From positions 7,502,001-7,566,000 of the forward strand of contig NZ_CP059572.1 of assembly GCF_019175365.1 (NCBI RefSeq): a DNA stretch of 64,000 nucleotides. Direction: 5' to 3'. Position numbers and translations under genes: made by a program. The notes under the pieces were generated by a model. That model was given only the letters and a program-made list of their open reading frames with translations. It had not been told where the DNA came from and ran no database searches. The stretch comes from Actinomadura graeca (GTDB lineage: Bacteria; Actinomycetota; Actinomycetes; Streptosporangiales; Streptosporangiaceae). Of the stretch, positions 1 to 8,455 are shown one piece after another (positions within the stretch are counted from its first letter, which is position 1; the number at the start of each line of letters is the position of its first letter).

Positions 1-44
1 AGGATGATCAGCTCCCCCATGGGCCCACTGTAGAGGGCCGCGCG

Positions 45-1160
45 CTAGTCCAGGACCGAGGCGAGAGGGGTGCGGGGGAGGCCGTGCGCCTCGGCGACGT
101 GGTCGTAGACGACGGCGCCCGCGTGCGTGTTGAGGCCGAGCGCCAGCGCCGCGTCGTCCCGCAGCGCCTGCCGCCAGCCCTTGTCGGCAATGGAGACCGC
201 GTAGGGGAGCGTGACGTTCGTCAGCGCGTGGGTGGAGGTGTTCGGCACCGAGCCAGGCATGTTCGCGACGCAGTAGAAGATCGACTCGTGGACCCGGTAG
301 GTCGGGTCGGCGTGCGTGGTCGGGCGGGAGTCCTCGAAGCAGCCGCCCTGGTCGATCGCGATGTCCACCAGCACCGAGCCGGGCCTCATCCGGGCGACGA
401 GATCGTTGGAGATGAGCGTGGGGGCCTTCGCGCCGGGGATCAGCACCGCGCCGATGACGAGGTCGGCCTCGCGCGCCTGCTGCTCGACCGTGTACGCGTT
501 GGACACCAGCGTCTTCAGCCGGCCCTGGTAGATGGCGTCGATGTGGCGGAGCCGGTCGACGTTGACGTCCAGCACCGTCACGTCGGCGCCCATGCCGACG
601 GCGATCTGGGCCGCGTTCAGCCCGGACACCCCGCCGCCGATGACCACGACCTTGGCGGGGGCCACGCCCGGCACGCCGCCGGGCAGCACGCCGCGCCCGC
701 CGTTGAAGGCCATGAGGTTGTACGCGCCGACCTGCGGGGCCAGCCGCCCGGCGACCTCCGACATCGGGGCCAGCAGCGGCAGCGAGCGGTCGGGGAGCTG
801 GACGGTCTCGTAGGCGATGGCGGTCACCCCGGCCGACAGCAGCGCGTCGGTGCACTCGCGGGAGGCCGCCAGGTGCAGGTACGTGAAGAGCGTCTGGCCC
901 TGGCGCATCCGGTGGTACTCGGCGGCGATCGGCTCCTTGACCTTCAGGATCAGGTCGCCCTCGGCCCAGACCGCCTCCGGGCCGTCGAGGATCTTCGCAC
1001 CGGCGGAGGTGAAGTCGTCGTCGGGGATGGCGGAGCCGAGGCCCGCGCCGTGCTCGACGAACACCTCGTGGCCGTGCCGGGTGAGCTCGTGCACGCCCGC
1101 GGGGGTGATCGCCACCCGGTACTCGTGATTCTTGATCTCCTTCGGGACGCCGATCTTCAC
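45..1160 (-). CDS. ald: Alanine dehydrogenase
   Basis: NAD-dependent cytoplasmic enzyme interconverting L-alanine with pyruvate and ammonium, linking nitrogen and carbon metabolism. The 371-residue length is exactly that of the family. The GTG start at 1160 is chosen because GGAGGAG lies about 6 nt upstream and the protein then begins with the family's N-terminus (MKIGVPKEIK); longer in-frame starts add unrelated residues. The catalytic Lys75 (ILKVKEP) and His96 (TYLHLAA) fall at the family positions, and a Rossmann motif VVIGGGVSGLNAAQ follows near residue 170. The gene reads leftward and ends 44 bases from the window edge. No operon partner is evident. Confidence 0.96.
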   Translation of the reverse strand: MKIGVPKEIKNHEYRVAITPAGVHELTRHGHEVFVEHGAGLGSAIPDDDFTSAGAKILDGPEAVWAEGDLILKVKEPIAAEYHRMRQGQTLFTYLHLAASRECTDALLSAGVTAIAYETVQLPDRSLPLLAPMSEVAGRLAPQVGAYNLMAFNGGRGVLPGGVPGVAPAKVVVIGGGVSGLNAAQIAVGMGADVTVLDVNVDRLRHIDAIYQGRLKTLVSNAYTVEQQAREADLVIGAVLIPGAKAPTLISNDLVARMRPGSVLVDIAIDQGGCFEDSRPTTHADPTYRVHESIFYCVANMPGSVPNTSTHALTNVTLPYAVSIADKGWRQALRDDAALALGLNTHAGAVVYDHVAEAHGLPRTPLASVLD

Positions 1161-1311
1161 GAGAGCTCCTCCGCCGCTGCTGACCATGGGGGTGACCGGT
1201 AGGTACGCCTCCAGCGTGCGGGCCCCGGGCGGCACCCCGCCATGAGCAGGCTGCAAAGTCATCCGGTCTTTCCATGACATTGTGTAAAAAGCCGCAGGTG
1301 GAGCGATCCCA

Positions 1312-2493
1312 TCACGGCGCGGACCGCGGCAGCCACTCGTCCGCGATCGCGACCGTCAGCTCCTCCAGCAGCGGCCCGGCCCTGCGGAGGCGCCGTCCGG
1401 CGTCCGGTTCGATGTCGGCCAGCGCGTACACCGCCTGGATGCGGGCCTTGCGCAGCCGCTCGCCGGTAAGGCCGCGCTGCCCCGCCACCGCGATGACCGG
1501 GGCGCCCGCGCGTGCCGCGGCGCGCGCGACGCCCATGGGCGCGGTGCCGCGCAGCGACCGGGTGTCCAGCGACCCCTCGCCGGTGACGACCAGGTGCGCG
1601 CCGCGCGCCTTCTCGGCGAACCCCAGCAGGTCCAGCATCAGCGACGCGCCGGGCTCGATCGTCGCGCCGAGGAAGGTGAGCGCGGCGAACCCGACGCCGC
1701 CCGACGTCCCCGCGCCCGGCAGGTCCCGCGCGGCCCGCCGGGACGCCGCCTCGGCGAGGTCGGCCCAGCGGCGCAGCCCCGCGTCCAGCAGCCGCACCTC
1801 GTCGCGGTTCGCGCCCCGCCGCGGCCCGTCCACCGCGGCCGCGCCGCCCCGGCCGAGCAGCGGCCCGGCGGACTCCGCCGCCACCACCACCTGGATCCCC
1901 GACATGTCGGGCAGGCCGCGCAGGTCCAGCGCGTGCAGCGAGCGGAGCGCGGCGCCGCCGGGCGGCAGGTCCTTGCCGAGCGCGTCCAGCAGCCGCCCGC
2001 CGAGCCCCTGCACGAGCCCCGCGCCGCCGTCGGTGCACGCGCCGCCGCCGAGGCCGAGGACGATGCGCCGGGCGCCGAGCCGCACCGCGTGCCCGACCAG
2101 CTGCCCGGCCCCGACGCTGGAGGCGACGAGCGGCCGGGGCCTGCCGTCCGGCAGCCGCCGCAGCCCGCACGCCTCCGCCAGCTCCACCACCGCGCTGCGC
2201 CCGTTGAGGGCCAGCCGGGCGCTGACGGGCTTCCCGGTCGGCCCGGCCACCTCCACCTCGACCCGCCGCCACCCGGCCGCCACCGCCGCGTCCACGGTCC
2301 CGTCGCCGCCGTCGGCCACGGGCAGCTCGACCAGCGGGATCCCCGGCCGGGCGCGGCGCAGCCCGGCCGCCAGATGCCGCGCGACCTCCGCCGCGGTCAG
2401 CGCCCCGGGGAACCTGCCGGGCGCCAGCAGGACGTGACCGCGCGGAGGCGGATGGGGGGGAGATTCCGCGGACGCCACAGCCACGCCTTTCAC
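1312..2493 (-). CDS. Glycerate kinase (GarK/GlxK family)
   Basis: Predicted to phosphorylate D-glycerate with ATP, feeding glyoxylate or glycerate into glycolysis. The protein is about 390 residues, as in the GK type I family. It carries the DGGDGT signature near residue 62 and the glycine-rich stretch GLGGGACTDGGAG near residue 148. The start is uncertain: the GTG at 2493 has no purine-rich site ahead of it, whereas a GTG five codons in (2478) has GAAAGGCG about 7 nt upstream and may be the true start. Whether it makes 2- or 3-phosphoglycerate cannot be read from the sequence. It points the same way as ald, about 150 bp away, but cotranscription is not shown. Confidence 0.9.
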   Translation of the reverse strand: MKGVAVASAESPPHPPPRGHVLLAPGRFPGALTAAEVARHLAAGLRRARPGIPLVELPVADGGDGTVDAAVAAGWRRVEVEVAGPTGKPVSARLALNGRSAVVELAEACGLRRLPDGRPRPLVASSVGAGQLVGHAVRLGARRIVLGLGGGACTDGGAGLVQGLGGRLLDALGKDLPPGGAALRSLHALDLRGLPDMSGIQVVVAAESAGPLLGRGGAAAVDGPRRGANRDEVRLLDAGLRRWADLAEAASRRAARDLPGAGTSGGVGFAALTFLGATIEPGASLMLDLLGFAEKARGAHLVVTGEGSLDTRSLRGTAPMGVARAAARAGAPVIAVAGQRGLTGERLRKARIQAVYALADIEPDAGRRLRRAGPLLEELTVAIADEWLPRSAP

Positions 2494-2548
2494 GCCGGGG
2501 GAGGTAAGGCCCTACCTTCTGCTTACGCCATGACGGCACTATTTGACA

Positions 2549-2566
2549 CCCGGAACGCCTTCCGGG
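2549..2566. terminator. Short perfect hairpin upstream of the glycerate kinase
   Basis: CCCGGAA, a CGCC loop and TTCCGGG form a perfect 7-bp stem. It lies just past the 3' end of the small leftward ORF at 2605-2715 and upstream of glycerate kinase, so it could end transcription coming from the permease side. There is no T-run, as is usual in high-GC actinomycetes. Confidence 0.4.
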
Positions 2567-2604
2567 ACACCCGAACCCGCAGAGAGCCCGCGTCCGGAGG
2601 ACCG

Positions 2605-2715
2605 TTATTTTTCGTCCGGCGACTCCACGAGGGGGCGAAACGCGAAGAACAGCAGAAACAGCGGCACCACAGGCCACAACCACACCGACACCCCATCCAG
2701 CTGTAGGACGGGCAT
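2605..2715 (-). CDS. 36-aa membrane peptide resembling the C-terminal tail of the adjacent purine permease
   Basis: A short ORF starts at ATG 2715 with GAGGGG about 7 nt upstream and ends at TAA. Its last 28 residues match the last 28 of the neighbouring NCS2 permease at 17 positions, sharing the core WLWPVV, then LF, FFA, P and E, and both end a few residues later. The hydrophobic stretch would make a single membrane segment. Codons differ widely from the permease copy, so this is not a recent duplication. It may be the remnant of a second permease gene or a retained small membrane protein; the Shine-Dalgarno-like site slightly favours expression. In the same frame a longer start at 2862 is possible but the added residues resemble nothing. 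Confidence 0.4.
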   Translation of the reverse strand: MPVLQLDGVSVWLWPVVPLFLLFFAFRPLVESPDEK

Positions 2716-2967
2716 TCCGGACCCCTCAACGCCTCCCCCGACCGCGCATGACGAACGGGCTCTGGACGCACCGCGCGGCCTGCCGGTCATCGTGCCCATT
2801 CCGTCCGGCACACGCCGCGTCAGTTCGTCTTCGAACTCCAATGACGAATTCCCCGCCGACAACTCGACGACCGCGGGCGGGCGATTGGCGGCACGATTCG
2901 ATTGGGCGAACGATTTCCGCCCGTCACCGAAAAGACCGTGGCCCGGCTTGAACGGAAGACGCCCGGG

Positions 2968-4413
2968 TCAGCGGACGTCGAGCCACTCCTCGATGGGGTG
3001 GATGGCGAAGAAGACCAGGAAAAGGGCGACGACGGGCCAGAGCCAGATCGAGACCTCGCGGGCCTTGCCGCGGGCCAGCTTGATGACCGCGTAGCCGACC
3101 ATGCCCATGCCGATGCCCGTCGTGATGGAGAAGGTGAACGGCATCAGGACGATGGTCAGGAACGCGGGGATCGTGATGTCCAGGTCGTCCCAGTCCACCT
3201 TGGCGACCTGCGTCATCATCAGGGCGCCGACGACGATCAGGGCGGGGGCGGCGGCCTGCGCGGGGACGACGGCGGCCAGGGGGGTGAGGAACAGCGTCGC
3301 CGCGAACAGCAGGCCGGTGGCCATGTTGGCCAGGCCGGTGCGGGCGCCCTCGCCGACGCCGGCGGCCGACTCCACGAACACCGTGTTGGCGGACGAGCTG
3401 GTCAGCCCGCCGAACGCGGCCGACAGGCCGTCCACCGACAGGATGCGGCCGAGGCGGGGGACCTCGCCGTGCTCGCCGACCAGGCCGGCCTCGTCGCTGA
3501 TGCCGAGGATCGTGCCCATCGCGTCGAAGAACCCCGACAGCACCAGCGTGAACAGCACGACCAGCGCCGTGATCACCCCGGCCCTGCCGAACCCGCCGAC
3601 CAGGTCGACCTCCCCGAACAGCCCGAAGTCGGGCGCGGCGAAGAGCTTGTCGGGCATGTCGGGGGTGACGACGCCCCAGCCGCCCCTGGGGACCGTCACG
3701 GCCTCCTGGACGATCACCGCCGCGACCGTCCCGGCGACGATGCCGATCAGGATCGCGCCCGGCACCCGCCGGACGAACAGGACGATCATCAGCACGAGGG
3801 TCAGCGCGAACACCAGCGACGGCCAGGTCTCCAGGTGCCCGCCGGTCCCGAGCATCAGCGGCGGGCTGGCCGCGGCGGACGTGACGAACCCCGCGTCGTA
3901 CAGGCCGACCAGCGCGATGAACGCGCCGATGCCGACGGCGATGGCGTGCTTGAGCGCCAGCGGGATCGCGTTCATGATGCGCTCGCGGACGCCGGTGAGC
4001 GCCAGCACGATGATGACCAGCCCCTCGATCACCACCAGGCCCATCGCCTGCGGCCAGGTCATCACCGGTGCCGCCTGGAACGCCACGACCGCGTTGATCC
4101 CGAGCCCGGCGGCGAGCGCCATCGGCGCGTTGCCGGCCAGGCCCATGATCACCGTCGTGACGGCGGCGGAGAGCGCGGTCATGGTGGTGAGCTGCGGGAT
4201 CGACAGCGTCGCGCCGGTGACGTCCTTCGCCCCGCCGAGGATGATCGGGTTCAGCAGGATGATGTACGCCATCGCGAAGAACGTCGTGACGCCGCCGCGC
4301 AGCTCCCGCGCGACGCTCGTCCGCCGTCCGGTGAGGTCGAACAGCCGGTCCAGCGGCCCGCGCCCGCCGGGGGGAGGGGAATCGCCTGCCGTGGCGGTCG
4401 GGGACTCTGACAT
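2968..4413 (-). CDS. NCS2 family purine permease (AzgA/GhxP-like)
   Basis: A 481-residue multi-spanning membrane transporter for purine bases, probably hypoxanthine/guanine/adenine with protons. The N-terminal signature TTFFAMAYIILLNP near residue 43 is typical of the AzgA-type branch rather than xanthine/uric acid permeases, and the GNAPMALAAGLGINAVVAF region near residue 93 matches the family's first substrate loop. About 12 or more hydrophobic segments follow. ATG at 4413 has GGAG about 9 nt upstream. It is divergent from a truncated PucR-type regulator, a family that usually controls purine catabolism, so the pair looks like a former regulator/transporter unit. Exact substrate cannot be told. 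Confidence 0.9.
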   Translation of the reverse strand: MSESPTATAGDSPPPGGRGPLDRLFDLTGRRTSVARELRGGVTTFFAMAYIILLNPIILGGAKDVTGATLSIPQLTTMTALSAAVTTVIMGLAGNAPMALAAGLGINAVVAFQAAPVMTWPQAMGLVVIEGLVIIVLALTGVRERIMNAIPLALKHAIAVGIGAFIALVGLYDAGFVTSAAASPPLMLGTGGHLETWPSLVFALTLVLMIVLFVRRVPGAILIGIVAGTVAAVIVQEAVTVPRGGWGVVTPDMPDKLFAAPDFGLFGEVDLVGGFGRAGVITALVVLFTLVLSGFFDAMGTILGISDEAGLVGEHGEVPRLGRILSVDGLSAAFGGLTSSSANTVFVESAAGVGEGARTGLANMATGLLFAATLFLTPLAAVVPAQAAAPALIVVGALMMTQVAKVDWDDLDITIPAFLTIVLMPFTFSITTGIGMGMVGYAVIKLARGKAREVSIWLWPVVALFLVFFAIHPIEEWLDVR

Positions 4414-4565
4414 GACGGGAGCTCCGGTTCCAACGGAATGATCTCGAAAGGGCGAGGACAGGGTAACCCCCCGTCACACGCCGTGCCCGGACGGCCCGGG
4501 GAATCCGGGAGGGTGATTCCCGGCCTGCGCTGCGTGACCCATCGCGTCCGCTATAGCCTGCCGAG

Positions 4566-4910
4566 GTGCGAATGCGGGAATCGGCGGACGTGGCGGTGCG
4601 TGACTCCTACGCGGGCCTGCTCGCTTCCGTCCCCGAGCGGACGCGGTGGACGTTCCGCGAGCGGATGCTCGGGCCGCTGGAGGAGTACGACACCAGCCGG
4701 CAGTCCGACCTCGTCCATACACTGGAGGTCTTCCTGGCCTGCTCCGGGTCGTGGAGCCGGAGCGCGACACGGCTGCACGTCCATGTGAACACGCTTCGGT
4801 ACCGGATCCGCAGAATAGAGGCTCTGACAGGCCGGGACCTCGGCACACTAGAGGATCGAGTCGACTTCTTCCTCGCCCTGCGCGCGACGCGCCAGGCGAG
4901 CACCTGGTAG
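4566..4910 (+). pseudogene. Truncated PucR-family regulator (C-terminal helix-turn-helix only)
   Basis: The 114-residue product matches only the C-terminal helix-turn-helix of PucR/CdaR regulators: a leader resembling 'LL.PL..YD', then SATRLHVHVNTLRYRIRRIE near residues 66-86 and a closing 'L.DRVDFFLALRA' helix. Full PucR proteins are several hundred residues with an N-terminal sensing domain that is absent here; only 152 bp separate this ORF from the divergent permease, so nothing larger fits. The DNA-binding part looks intact. It is therefore either a decayed remnant or a minimal DNA-binding protein. GTG 4566 or ATG 4572 could be the start. Its position beside a purine permease agrees with the usual PucR role. 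Confidence 0.6.
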
Positions 4911-4924
4911 GCGGTGGTCAAACG

Positions 4925-6223
4925 ATGGACCGGGAGACACTGGGGCAGCGCATCCGCGCCCTGCGGATCCGGCAGGGCGTGAGCCAGGCGCAGCTCGCCT
5001 TCCCCGAGCTGTCCGACAGCTACATCTCGCTGATCGAGAGCGACAAGCGGGTGCCCGCCCCGAGCGTCGTCGACCTGCTCGCGGCGAAGCTGAACTGCTC
5101 GGCCACGTACCTGGTCAGCGGCGTCAGCGAGGACGTCGTGGACGAGCTGCGCGTCACCCTCGACTACGCCGAGATCGCGCTGCAGAACGGCGCGGCGGCC
5201 GAGGCGCGGGCCCGGTTCGCCGAGGTCCTCGCCAACGCCGACGCGGTGGCGCTGCCGGAGATGCTGCACCAGGCCCGCTGGGGCTACGCGCTCGCGCTGG
5301 AGGCCGCGGGCGAGCTGGAGGAGGCGATCACCGGGCTGCTGGAGCTCACCGAGGAGGCCTCCGCCGAGGCCGACCTCGACCACTGGGCGAAGGTGCACGT
5401 CGCGCTCAGCCGCTGCCTGCGCGAACGCGGCGACATCAGCGCGGGCGTGCAGGCCGCCGAGGGCGCCCTGCGGCACCTCATCGCGACCGGCGCCGACTCC
5501 ACCGACGCCGCCGTGCACCTCGGCGCCGCGCTGCTCGCCGCGTTCATCGAGCGCGGCGACCTCGTCCGCGCCCGGCACCTGGCCGCGCAGCTCGTCGAGC
5601 GCGCCGAGCGGATCGGCACCCCCCGCGCCCGCATGGTCGCGTACTGGGAGGCCGCCTACGTCGCCGAGATCCGCGGCGAGTACGGCGAGGGCGTCACCCT
5701 CGCCGAGCGCGCGCTGATGCTCGCCGGCGACGGCGAGGACCCCCGCAACCTCAACCGGCTCCGCGTCATCTACGCCGGGCTGCTGCTGCGCGCCCGGCCC
5801 GACCAGGCCGCCCGCGCCCGCGAGCTGCTCAACCGGGTGCGCGCCGAGATCAGCGCCAGCTCCGCCGGGGAGATCGACGTCGCCTGGTGCCTGACCGAGC
5901 TCGCCCGCGCCGAGACCGCCCTCGGACGCCCCGCGGAGGCGGTGCGGCTCGCCGAGGAGGCCATCGACCTGCTCGGGGACGCGCCGCGCCGCGCCACCGC
6001 CGGGGCGCTGACCGTGCTCGGCGAGGCGTGCGTCCGGCTCGGCCGGCAGGAGCGCGCCGCCGAGGTCCTCACCCGCGCCGCCACCTGCCTGGAGGAGATG
6101 GAGTCCTCCCGGGAGGCCGCGCAGGCGTGGTTCGACCTCGCCGAAGTGCTCGCGGAGACGGGATCGGCCGGAGAACCCCGCATGGCCGCCTACCGCCGCG
6201 CCCTCACCTGCGTCGGAGTCTGA
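4925..6223 (+). CDS. XRE-family regulator with TPR-like repeats
   Basis: A 432-residue cytoplasmic protein. Residues about 6-65 form an XRE helix-turn-helix (GQRIRALRIRQGVSQAQLA, then SDSYISLIESDKRVPAPSVV). The rest is alpha-helical with repeated A/L/E-rich units about 35-40 residues apart, as in tetratricopeptide arrays that bind peptides or partner proteins. ATG 4925 is used because the HTH begins immediately after it; the preceding Shine-Dalgarno is weak. It lies 14 bp after the PucR remnant on the same strand. The target and ligand are unknown; similar actinomycete proteins act as regulators of development or secondary metabolism. It is followed by a dispersed intergenic repeat. Confidence 0.85.
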   Translation: MDRETLGQRIRALRIRQGVSQAQLAFPELSDSYISLIESDKRVPAPSVVDLLAAKLNCSATYLVSGVSEDVVDELRVTLDYAEIALQNGAAAEARARFAEVLANADAVALPEMLHQARWGYALALEAAGELEEAITGLLELTEEASAEADLDHWAKVHVALSRCLRERGDISAGVQAAEGALRHLIATGADSTDAAVHLGAALLAAFIERGDLVRARHLAAQLVERAERIGTPRARMVAYWEAAYVAEIRGEYGEGVTLAERALMLAGDGEDPRNLNRLRVIYAGLLLRARPDQAARARELLNRVRAEISASSAGEIDVAWCLTELARAETALGRPAEAVRLAEEAIDLLGDAPRRATAGALTVLGEACVRLGRQERAAEVLTRAATCLEEMESSREAAQAWFDLAEVLAETGSAGEPRMAAYRRALTCVGV

Positions 6224-6230
6224 ATTTATT

Positions 6231-6315
6231 TGCAAGCCCGGCCCAGGGTCCTCGCCTGGCGGCTCGGACCCTGACCGCGCTTGGGCGAGCGCGTCATCGC
6301 TTCGCGATCAGCCCG
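6231..6315 (+). repeat. Dispersed intergenic repeat, copy A
   Basis: About 85 bp directly after the XRE gene. It matches the reverse complement of 24277-24363 almost throughout, including identical blocks CTCGCCTGGCGGCTCG and, in two adjoining pieces, GGGCGAGCGCGTCATCGC followed by TTCGCGATC. Differences are scattered single bases and small indels. Both copies sit at gene ends between coding regions, which suggests a REP-like or non-coding mobile repeat family. It contains the short inverted stretch ATCGCTTCGCGAT, which could fold. Confidence 0.75.
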
Positions 6316-6454
6316 CGTGACGGCTGAGGCCATCCGTGAGGCTTCGCTGTCTCCATGCTCGCCTGGGGGTTTGTCCTGGTCGGTGTGAACCGGGGCGGGG
6401 GTCGCGGCGTCCATGATTATTGCTGCGAGTCGCCTGAGGTGGGGAGTTGTCCGG

Positions 6455-7684
6455 ATGTTCGGTGTCGTACGCCCGTGCAGGCATGTCCTGTGCGGGTCGC
6501 TGTTCAAGGGCTGGCTGGCCCATCTGTGCGGGCTCTGCCTGACGCTGCGCGCCGAGCACGGACACGCCGCGCGGCTCGTCACCAACTACGACGGGCTGCT
6601 GGTTTCGGTGCTGGTGGAGGCGCAGGCGCCGGAACTGTCGCCGCGGCGCAAGGCCGGGCCGTGCGCGCTGCGGGGCATGCGGACCGCCGAGGTCGTCAGC
6701 GCGCGGGCCGAGGGCGCCCGGCTCGCCGCCGCGACGTCGCTGCTGCTCGCGGCGGGCAGGACCCGCGACCACGTCGAGGACGGTGACGGCGTCTTCTCGC
6801 GCCGCCTGGTCGCCGCCGCCGCGGGCCGAGTCGCCGGGCGCTGGGACGCCGCGGGCGGCAGGACGGGCGCGGCGGTCGGCTTCGACCCGTCCGTCCTGCG
6901 GGACGCGGTGGCGCGGCAGCCGGGGCTGGAGTCCGCGCCGGGGGCCGGGCTGACGGCGCTGACCGAGCCCACCGAGACCGCGGTCGCCGCCGTGTTCGCG
7001 CACACCGCCGTCCTGGCGGGCAAGGAGGGCAACGCCGCGCCGCTCGCGGAGGCGGGCCGGTTCTTCGGACGCCTCGCGCACCTGATCGACGCCGTCGAGG
7101 ACAGGGACGGCGACCGGGCGTCCGGCGCGTTCAACCCGCTCCTCGCGACCGGCACCACGCCCGCGGAGGCGCGCCGGTACGCCGACGACGCGCTGCACGG
7201 GCTGCGGCTCGCGCTGGCGGAGGTGGAGATGCGCGAGCCACGGCTCGTCCGGGCGCTGCTCGGACGCGAGGTGCGCCGCTCGGTCGGCCAGGTGTTCGCC
7301 GCCTACCCGCCCGCCCCCGGGCAGCCGCCGCACGGGAACGCTCCATACGGGCCGCCCGGCCAGTACCCGCCTCCTGGGCAGTACCCGCCTCCGCCGCACG
7401 GAGGCTTCGGTGGCGGTCATGGGGGTCATGGGGGGCACGGCGGTCATGGGGGGCACGGGTACCGCGACCCGGGGCGGCGTCCGGGCTGGCCGATCCCGTG
7501 TTTCACCGGGACGGCCGTCTGCTTCACCTGCGGGGTGTTCCAGCCGGAATGGAGCAAGTACCACGGCCAGGGCTGCACCGACCGCTGCTGGTGCACCCGC
7601 CATTGCGACGGCGGCTGTGACTGCGACTGCGGTTGCTGTAACTGCTGCGAATGTGACTGCTGCGACTGCGGCTGCGACTGCTGA
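6455..7684 (+). CDS. DUF5685 family protein with Gly/His-rich and Cys-rich tail
   Basis: A 409-residue protein of unknown function. The start MFGVVRPCRH at ATG 6455 is the family N-terminus and has GAGGTGGGGAG upstream. The conserved domain covers about residues 1-290 and includes paired cysteines (VRPCRHVLCG; LCGLCLTLR). It is followed by a Pro/Gly-rich linker and a run HGGHGGHGGHGGHG near residue 320-340. The last 61 residues hold 20 cysteines, 14 of them in the final 26, mostly as CDC, CC and CNCC pairs. Such a tail strongly suggests metal binding. The gene lies 105 bp ahead of copC and copD-ctaG on the same strand, which hints at copper, but this is inference. Confidence 0.85.
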   Translation: MFGVVRPCRHVLCGSLFKGWLAHLCGLCLTLRAEHGHAARLVTNYDGLLVSVLVEAQAPELSPRRKAGPCALRGMRTAEVVSARAEGARLAAATSLLLAAGRTRDHVEDGDGVFSRRLVAAAAGRVAGRWDAAGGRTGAAVGFDPSVLRDAVARQPGLESAPGAGLTALTEPTETAVAAVFAHTAVLAGKEGNAAPLAEAGRFFGRLAHLIDAVEDRDGDRASGAFNPLLATGTTPAEARRYADDALHGLRLALAEVEMREPRLVRALLGREVRRSVGQVFAAYPPAPGQPPHGNAPYGPPGQYPPPGQYPPPPHGGFGGGHGGHGGHGGHGGHGYRDPGRRPGWPIPCFTGTAVCFTCGVFQPEWSKYHGQGCTDRCWCTRHCDGGCDCDCGCCNCCECDCCDCGCDC

Positions 7685-7789
7685 TCGCCGGTATTCGATC
7701 AGCGGGATTCCCGGCCCCGGGCGTCTCGGCGCCGGGGCGTCAGTAGGCTGGGGGCCGCCACCCCGACACCACTGGAGAACCCGGCCCCT

Positions 7790-8431
7790 ATGAAGATCCA
7801 CACGTCCCGCCGCCCGCTGCGCCGGCTCGGCCTCGTCGCCGCGCTCGCCGTCGCCTTCGGCGCCGTCACCGCCTCGCCCGCGCTCGCCCACACCAAGCTG
7901 GTGAGCAGCACGCCCGCCAAGGGCGCGACCGCGGGCCCGGTGACGGAGATCAAGCTCGTCTTCAGCGACCAGATCCGCGTCGCGAAGGTCGTCGTGAAGG
8001 ACAAGGCGAACAAGACGTACCAGGCGGGCGAGGCCGTCCGGGCGGGGACGACCGTGACGCAGAAGCTGACGGGCGCGCTGCCCGCCGGGTCCTACACGGT
8101 CGCCTACCGGGTGGTGGGCGAGGACGGCCACCCGATCGAGGGTGACGGGCTGACCTTCACGGCCGCCGCTGGCGACGGCGGCGGGACGGGCGAGCAGCCG
8201 CAGGCCGCGCCGTCCACCGGCGGGGTCGGCGCCCAGGAGCAGACCGGGGCCGCCGCCACGTCCAACGAGCAGCCGCTCAAGATCGACCAGGAGCAGGCCG
8301 CGAAGGACGACGGCGGCTCCGGCATGGTCATGTGGGTCCTGATCGGCGCGGGCGTGCTGGTCGGCGTCGGCATCGGCGTGGGCATCGTGTTCCGCGCCAA
8401 GCGCAAGCACCAGGTGGCCGCCGGCGAATGA
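7790..8431 (+). CDS. CopC-domain copper-binding protein, membrane-anchored
   Basis: A 213-residue exported copper protein. An N-terminal signal peptide ends at SPALA, so the mature protein would start with His, the residue that ligates Cu(II) in the CopC histidine brace. The CopC beta-sandwich follows: HTKLVSSTPAKGATA, then LVFSDQIR, and GSYTVAYRVVGEDGHPIEGDGLTF with the family's conserved D-GH. An acidic/Gln-rich linker leads to one C-terminal membrane helix near residues 177-200 and a basic cytoplasmic end. ATG 7790 precedes the basic n-region. It is 24 bp ahead of the CopD-CtaG fusion, consistent with one transcript for periplasmic-side copper capture and import. Confidence 0.92.
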   Translation: MKIHTSRRPLRRLGLVAALAVAFGAVTASPALAHTKLVSSTPAKGATAGPVTEIKLVFSDQIRVAKVVVKDKANKTYQAGEAVRAGTTVTQKLTGALPAGSYTVAYRVVGEDGHPIEGDGLTFTAAAGDGGGTGEQPQAAPSTGGVGAQEQTGAAATSNEQPLKIDQEQAAKDDGGSGMVMWVLIGAGVLVGVGIGVGIVFRAKRKHQVAAGE

Positions 8432-8455
8432 GGCGGCGGTGAGGAAGGGCGGCGC

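Noticed and set aside
2605..2862. An 85-codon form of the permease-tail ORF
   Set aside because: The residues before the ATG at 2715 resemble nothing and the better ribosome site is at 2715.
2902..4441. Rightward open frames opposite the NCS2 permease
   Set aside because: They are rich in His/Asp/Arg from the reverse strand and carry no start site or motif; the leftward permease is clear.
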